The translations under genes and the position numbers were made by a program. The notes under the pieces are model-generated. The model made no database searches, had not been told where the DNA came from, and saw only the letters and a program-made list of their open reading frames with translations. 64,000 nucleotides of DNA from positions 65,234,546 through 65,298,545 of the forward strand of contig NC_081408.1 of assembly GCF_030272615.1 (NCBI RefSeq). Direction: 5' to 3'. The DNA comes from Cryptomeria japonica. Taxonomy: Eukaryota; Streptophyta; Pinopsida; Cupressales; Cupressaceae. This document shows positions 59,369 to 64,000 of the stretch, piece after piece. The number at the start of each line of letters is the position of its first letter. The first letter of the stretch is position 1.

Positions 59369-59520
59369 GCACTAAGGGAGGGAAATTAGAAATTGAGGTT
59401 TTAATCTTGAAATTTCCAAAGTAATTGAATAATGCAAAATTTTAGAAAAATGATTACTCAATTAAATATGCAAATTAGTTGAAAAGATAAACAATGATTG
59501 TGATAAATTATGAAATCTAT

Positions 59521-60990
59521 TGTTGGAGATTGGGGATATTATTGGACATTACTGCAGCTAGGATATGTTCTTACCATTGATGTCAACATATTCCTACTCT
59601 GGTGATTACAAAATGGGCTCATTATGATTATGGTTTGTTGTATGCAGTATCTCTAGTATCATTATAATCTTTTGTGTTGGTGTTGGTGATCTAGGAAGCC
59701 TAATTTATCATATTAGATGATCTAGTTTTGTTGTTTGTTTATCTGATCAGTGCTTTGTAGAGTTCAATATTTCCTCTAGTATATTATGGTGTCATCAAAC
59801 CTTCATCTAAGATTTTAGGATCTTGTTGTTGGCATTCTTGATGTTTATGTTGTGATTGTCATTGATGGACACACACTTGTATTGAGATCCCCTTTATATG
59901 TATGAGCTAGAGCTCAACCGATATTTGTTTCAATTGGTATGTTGTATTCTAGTCTTTAGACTATTGGTGATATTGTAGAATGTGTTTCCCGGTCTGAAGC
60001 GGCATGTCGACCCCAAGTAGCTTGTATATCTCAAGTGGAACAAGGGAGCAATGAAGCATAACACATTCTTACCAGTCTTCATTTTTGTCAAACTGGCAAC
60101 CAGTGTTTTGTATGAACTGGTAATACTCTATGATGAGTTACCAACCAACATTTTGTGATGAGTTACCAATCCACCGATTGATTGACGGTGTTGACACACT
60201 AATGGTTCTTTTTGTGTCATGTTACTGAGTATGTCTTCATTCATTGAACCTAGGAAATTGTAATGTAATCCTATTGGACTGACATGAAATCAGATTCCTT
60301 TAAAAGGACATCATGTCTAGGGTTTTAGGTTGTTGCTGAAAGGGTTTATGTTGTGACTAGGGGTTAAGGTGGTTGTTGAGTTGTTGTAAGAGTGATCTTA
60401 TCTGAGAAGATAAAGTTGTAACTGAGAGAGAGATAGAGAAGATTGAAGTAATGCTCGAATGCATTAGCAGTGAGCTATACTGGATCTAACCAATCAGTTT
60501 ATGCTATTAGATAGATCAAACACTTGTTGATTACTCACATCTTTGACAACTCTGTAGCCCTTAACCGGGTAGGCCCAAAAGCCTATTGTAAAATCCTCTA
60601 ACAAGGTCATTCACTTTTGTTAATCTAAAATCCTCTAACAAGGTAGTCTTTAATTTTACTTATCTCCTAACAGAGATTGAGATTCCTAACAGGATTTGTT
60701 CTGGTGAAGAACATTGTAAGACCTTAACCGGTTTGGTTTCTATTCTGCAAATAGTGACTTGTGAGTTCCATCTCACTGTGGTTTTTCCCAGTTGGGTTTC
60801 CATGTCAAATATCTTGTGTTATCGTTGTACTGCTTTTGTGGGTGAATGCTTTATTCGAATTTTGGTTTGCATGTGTGATAACCGGTCTATCTGTTAAACT
60901 ATTTTACTGGTTTATCTTCAGACTGTTTAAGTGTCTAAGTACAAAGATTTTTGGCATACTAACTCACCCCCCACCTCTTAGTATTCATCA
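59521..60990 (+). repeat. Copia-type LTR, solo or incomplete
   Basis: Starts TGTTGGAGATTGG and shows the order of landmarks of the other LTRs, ending ACTCACCCCCCACCTC and TATTCATCA near 60990. The end is a best guess, no matching target duplication was found, and no primer site follows. It shares the AAATCCTCTAACAAGGT motif (60590-60650, twice) with the C LTR on the opposite strand, so it is probably the same family as C. Confidence 0.65.
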
Positions 60991-61599
60991 CTTGTTTGGG
61001 ATGGTCTTGTGTATCTTAATTTCAAAATTTTCATGATTTAGTGCTTTGTAATTTATCTTTCTCTGTGATAGTTGTTGTTGCTTGAGTGTTCTTGAGTCTC
61101 AAATATTGATCGATGAAGATTTGATAAGTGGTTTTGATGTAGTTGTTACTAGAAATTTTAACATGCTTCCTAATGTTTCCTAAATGTCTCCTATTGGAAC
61201 TCATAAAATTTAAGTTAATTCTTGAGGCCCATTTCAAACAAGGGTAAAATGAAGCCGGCATTCTCCCCTCCATGTAGTGAAGAGGGTTTTAAAAGGCCAG
61301 AGAAACCTCCAGGTAAATGTCGCCAAGCATAAACATCTATCCCACATTGATTGTGGGAAGGAAATATTTTGTATTTAAATGCAAAGCCCCACACATATTA
61401 AGTGTAAAAGCTTATGGACTTTTGGCAAGAGGTGGCTCATGGCCCAGTGGACCCTGCATGCACGCGTATCTTAAGGAATCCAAAATTTTGGGATAGGCTG
61501 GTGAGAAGAGATTAAAGATCGGGTAGATTAGCCAAGGTAAAGGTCGAGCAGATTAGGAAGATTGGGCGGTGGCCCAAGGAAGATCAACAGCTAGCACTA
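60991..61599. other. Unclassified spacer, possible LTR start
   Basis: About 600 bp without coding potential. At 61341-61357 there is CCCACATTGATTGTGGG, an imperfect palindrome, followed by TATTTAAATGC near 61373, which could be a TATA region. It may belong to the long LTR that ends near 63603. Confidence 0.4.
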
Positions 61600-62352
61600 G
61601 GTCATGATGGGAAGCTTCTCATTAGAGTATTCATTGTGACTAGGTGATAAGGTAGACCCAAGACTAGTGGAGGATCTGACCTAAAGTGACACGGTAGCTA
61701 CGGTGGCACTCAGTTGGATCCAAAGGTGAAACAGAGGTTGACATGTGGTGGTCCCAACAGAAGGGGTGAGTGACAAAGACCAATTCAAGACCTCACGACT
61801 TAAACCTAGTCTCCAGCTCGCTAGCATAAAATACTAACACCCAAAAGACTCAAGACCTTACGAGTGAGAAAATCCGAAGTTATCCAATAGTATTCTCTAG
61901 GTCATGGTGAGAAATTGCTAGTTAACATATCCCTCGCAACCTTGTGACAAAGAAGAGCTCCATTTCGACAGTGAGTTTAGGCCATGCTGAGGCAGCAGGA
62001 CATGGGCCCTGGAATGAACCAGATGGTGCAACATGTTAGGCCTTTAAGAAGGAAGAGTGATAGAGGGAGCCGCTCAGGTGAAGTAAAGGTTGGGTAAGTC
62101 AGGGTAGATCAATGGTGTTCCAAGAGAGATCAACGACTGTCACCAAGTCACAATGAAAAGTTTCTCGATGGCTAATAGCCATGATTTGGTGGCCAAGTAG
62201 TGGGTCCCAGTAGAGAAGAAGAGCAGTCCAAAGGAAGTAAAGAAAAGAAGAGCCAAGGAAGAAGAAAAGGGCGTCATTCCAGCAGTAAACCCAGGAGGTG
62301 TTGAGGTGGAAGGATAAAGGCCTTGAAATGAACCAGAAGATGCCATGTGGTG
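61600..62352. repeat. Three degenerate repeat units of about 250-290 bp
   Basis: Units begin near 61605, 61898 and 62143 with variants of AGGTCATGATGGGAAGCTTC / AGGTCATGGTGAGAAATTGC / AAGTCACAATGAAAAGTTTC and end with variants of ATGAACCAGATGGTGCAACA. They have diverged strongly. Two copies of TCAAGACCTCACGAC / TCAAGACCTTACGAG lie 60 bp apart at 61789 and 61849. Confidence 0.6.
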
Positions 62353-63603
62353 GAAATGAATGGCAGATGCCTACATGATAAAATCCAAAGATTTAAATAT
62401 GAATTCAGATTGTGTTAGCAAGTAGAAACTTAAACGACCGACCTGCAGAAAGATTCGTGGCTAAGGGATTTAATTTTTGCCCAATATATAAGTGTTTAAT
62501 ATTGTTGGAAAGCTCTCGACCCGAGGGATCTGATTCTGCAGTCAAGTGTATCGTATGACAAATATATTTGGGCCAACTACTTTGAGATCTCAAAATTTAT
62601 GTTTTAGTTAGAGGGATTGGATTTTCTGCAAGCCAAGTATGTTGGCAGTTACTGCTGAAGGATAGGGTAGTTGCTATTGTCCAAGGATGAGATTTGATTT
62701 TGTCCCTTCTTTCCTTCTTATTCGAGAGTCTTCTAATTTTGTAAGTGTTCCATATTTTCGTGAGAAAGCCTCCTAAATCTTGGTTTCCAATTCTAAGCTT
62801 TTTGGCAAATTTGTAATACAATTTTCATTTTCAAGCAATAGAGTATCTTCTTGCTTTAGATGTTTTTTGTTGTAGGTCAAATATGTGTAAGGCATATATA
62901 TATATAGTTTATTGGATTGTCTCTAGGCCTTTTCTTATTTTCAATGAATCCAGTCTTCAAGGGAGTTTGGGTTTGTCCTCTCAAAGTGGGAGTGTAATGG
63001 TTGTTCTTAGGTACTTTTCCAAGAAGAGTTTAAATTCTAGGTGAAATCATTTTGGATTCAAGATAATTTCTAGATATGTATGATCCTCTGTTTGAGTATA
63101 GAATGTATTAATGTTGGGCATTAATATAGGGATATCTTTCTTAATAAATTGGATTTGCAATAGAGGTTTTCATTTTCAGTTTGATGTATGAATCCATGCC
63201 CTTGGATAAGGCACTGGTCTTGCAGATTCTAGGGATTCACAAAGATTTTAAATATCAAGTATCTATTTGCTTTTATGTGTGTAGTTTTAGTTTGTTTCAT
63301 CTATCTCATGCTCCAATCTTGTTGAGATGTTAATGTAGATCTATCCCATCTGTAGTAACCTCCTTTTTATTGAGCCCTGTGAGATTTATCTACTTTTGTT
63401 GATGCCACATGTCTCTAACTGGTTGTATTCTATACATCAAGGGGTTTCCCCATCTAGGTCTTGCAGAACCTGAAGTGTAGGAGGATCTTTAGGATTCTAT
63501 GTTAATATTGTCCAAGCCCTGAAGCATTTCATTGATTGTGATTGGCTATCTCATAGATAGTTTGTAGGTAAAATTGGTTTACTCAATTTTTAAAACAACA
63601 AAA
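62353..63603 (+). repeat. 3' part of a long Ty3/gypsy-type LTR (probable)
   Basis: No coding frame. A TATATATATATAG box sits near 62896. The region ends just before a primer-site-like sequence at 63604, which is why I call it an LTR. The LTR start could be near 61300 or elsewhere; I cannot fix it because the second LTR is not in the window. Confidence 0.5.
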
Positions 63604-63621
63604 TGGCGACTCTGTTGGGGA
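63604..63621 (+). other. Primer-binding site, gypsy type (probable)
   Basis: TGGCGACTCTGTTGGGGA, an 18-base sequence of the TGGCGACTC...GGGGA type found after LTRs of Tat/Ogre-like gypsy elements, which I recall being assigned to tRNA-Arg. Not verified against a tRNA. Confidence 0.6.
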
Positions 63622-64000
63622 GAAAATGAACTGTTGAAAGAGGTGTAAAATTTTGTCAAGTCAAACCCATGAGTCTAGTCAATATTCATTTGGGAGGAGT
63701 CTTAGAAGTTTACAAGTCTGAAAGTTGTTTTCAGATTTGAAGGTATACATCCTGGAAGGTTTTGTTGCTGAGAAATTAAAAAAAAAGAATATTATGTGAC
63801 TCTGTTGTGTCCAGTCAAGTACCCAAAAATCTGAGAGTGAAGATCAGTGGTTGAAATTTTATTCTTGTTCAGGGAGGTGGTGACTTTGTATGAATGAACT
63901 TGAGGTTTGGAGGTTTTCTTCAAACTATCAGCCAGAAGTGAAGTGAGCAGCAACATCAACTATACCCAGGTATTTCCCATTCATGAGATAAATTTTGTTC
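63622..64000 (+). other. Leader of the gypsy-type element
   Basis: No open frame of note in 380 bp; expected to be untranslated leader ahead of a gag gene beyond the window. Confidence 0.45.

Noticed and set aside
61341-61357. CCCACATTGATTGTGGG as a rho-independent terminator-like hairpin
   Set aside because: The context is a plant nuclear repeat, where such a terminator has no meaning; noted only as a palindrome.

Overview
The window looks like intergenic DNA from a seed plant with a very large, repeat-filled, AT-rich genome. A gymnosperm or conifer is my best guess, from the depth of nesting and the many decayed Ty1/copia elements, but the sequence does not prove it. I found no intact host gene, tRNA, rRNA or CRISPR array. 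Almost everything can be placed in a nest of LTR retrotransposons. I gave the elements local names: A1-A3, B, C, D, E, F, G, H (solo LTR), T (DNA transposon) and X (unclassified flanks).

Outside to inside: G (+ strand, 55046-58883) was hit by F (- strand; gag, protease, integrase and LTR at 52195-55045). The F integrase was hit twice, 61 bp apart: by C (1525-5748) and by E (5810-52194). E is one copia element whose two LTRs (5810-7672 and 50289-52194) now lie more than 42 kb apart. Inside E lie A2 (41256-47835) and a block from 9512 to 40705 made of unclassified flanks (X) around B (11174-39537). Inside B lie A3 (12829-19555), a solo LTR (20359-21581), D (24156-35262, itself hit by A1 at 27837-34397), and T (36023-38405), a DNA transposon with terminal inverted repeats. 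Most joins are supported by 5-bp target duplications, perfect or with one mismatch, and by reading frames that resume on the other side.

The most interesting content is family A, present three times. It has the LTRs, initiator-tRNA-like primer site and polypurine tracts of a copia element but no protease, integrase, reverse transcriptase or RNase H. It carries two other genes. ORF1 is a coiled coil followed by four CCHC zinc knuckles, with no recognisable capsid. ORF2 is a roughly 1,080-1,150 codon protein of unknown function: a globular N-terminal part, a lysine-rich stretch, an acidic linker and a C-terminal coiled coil. It is preceded by a conserved TATA-like box at the same distance from the ATG in the two copies where this can be measured. 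Family A was probably mobilised in trans by copia relatives such as B, D or E.

The right end (58884-64000) holds a decaying unrecognised minus-strand ORF, a copia-type LTR (59521-60990), degenerate tandem repeats (61600-62352), and what looks like the end of a long Ty3/gypsy-type LTR followed by a primer site at 63604. The left end holds part of a B-family LTR (1-327) and about 1.2 kb of AT-rich sequence that I cannot classify.
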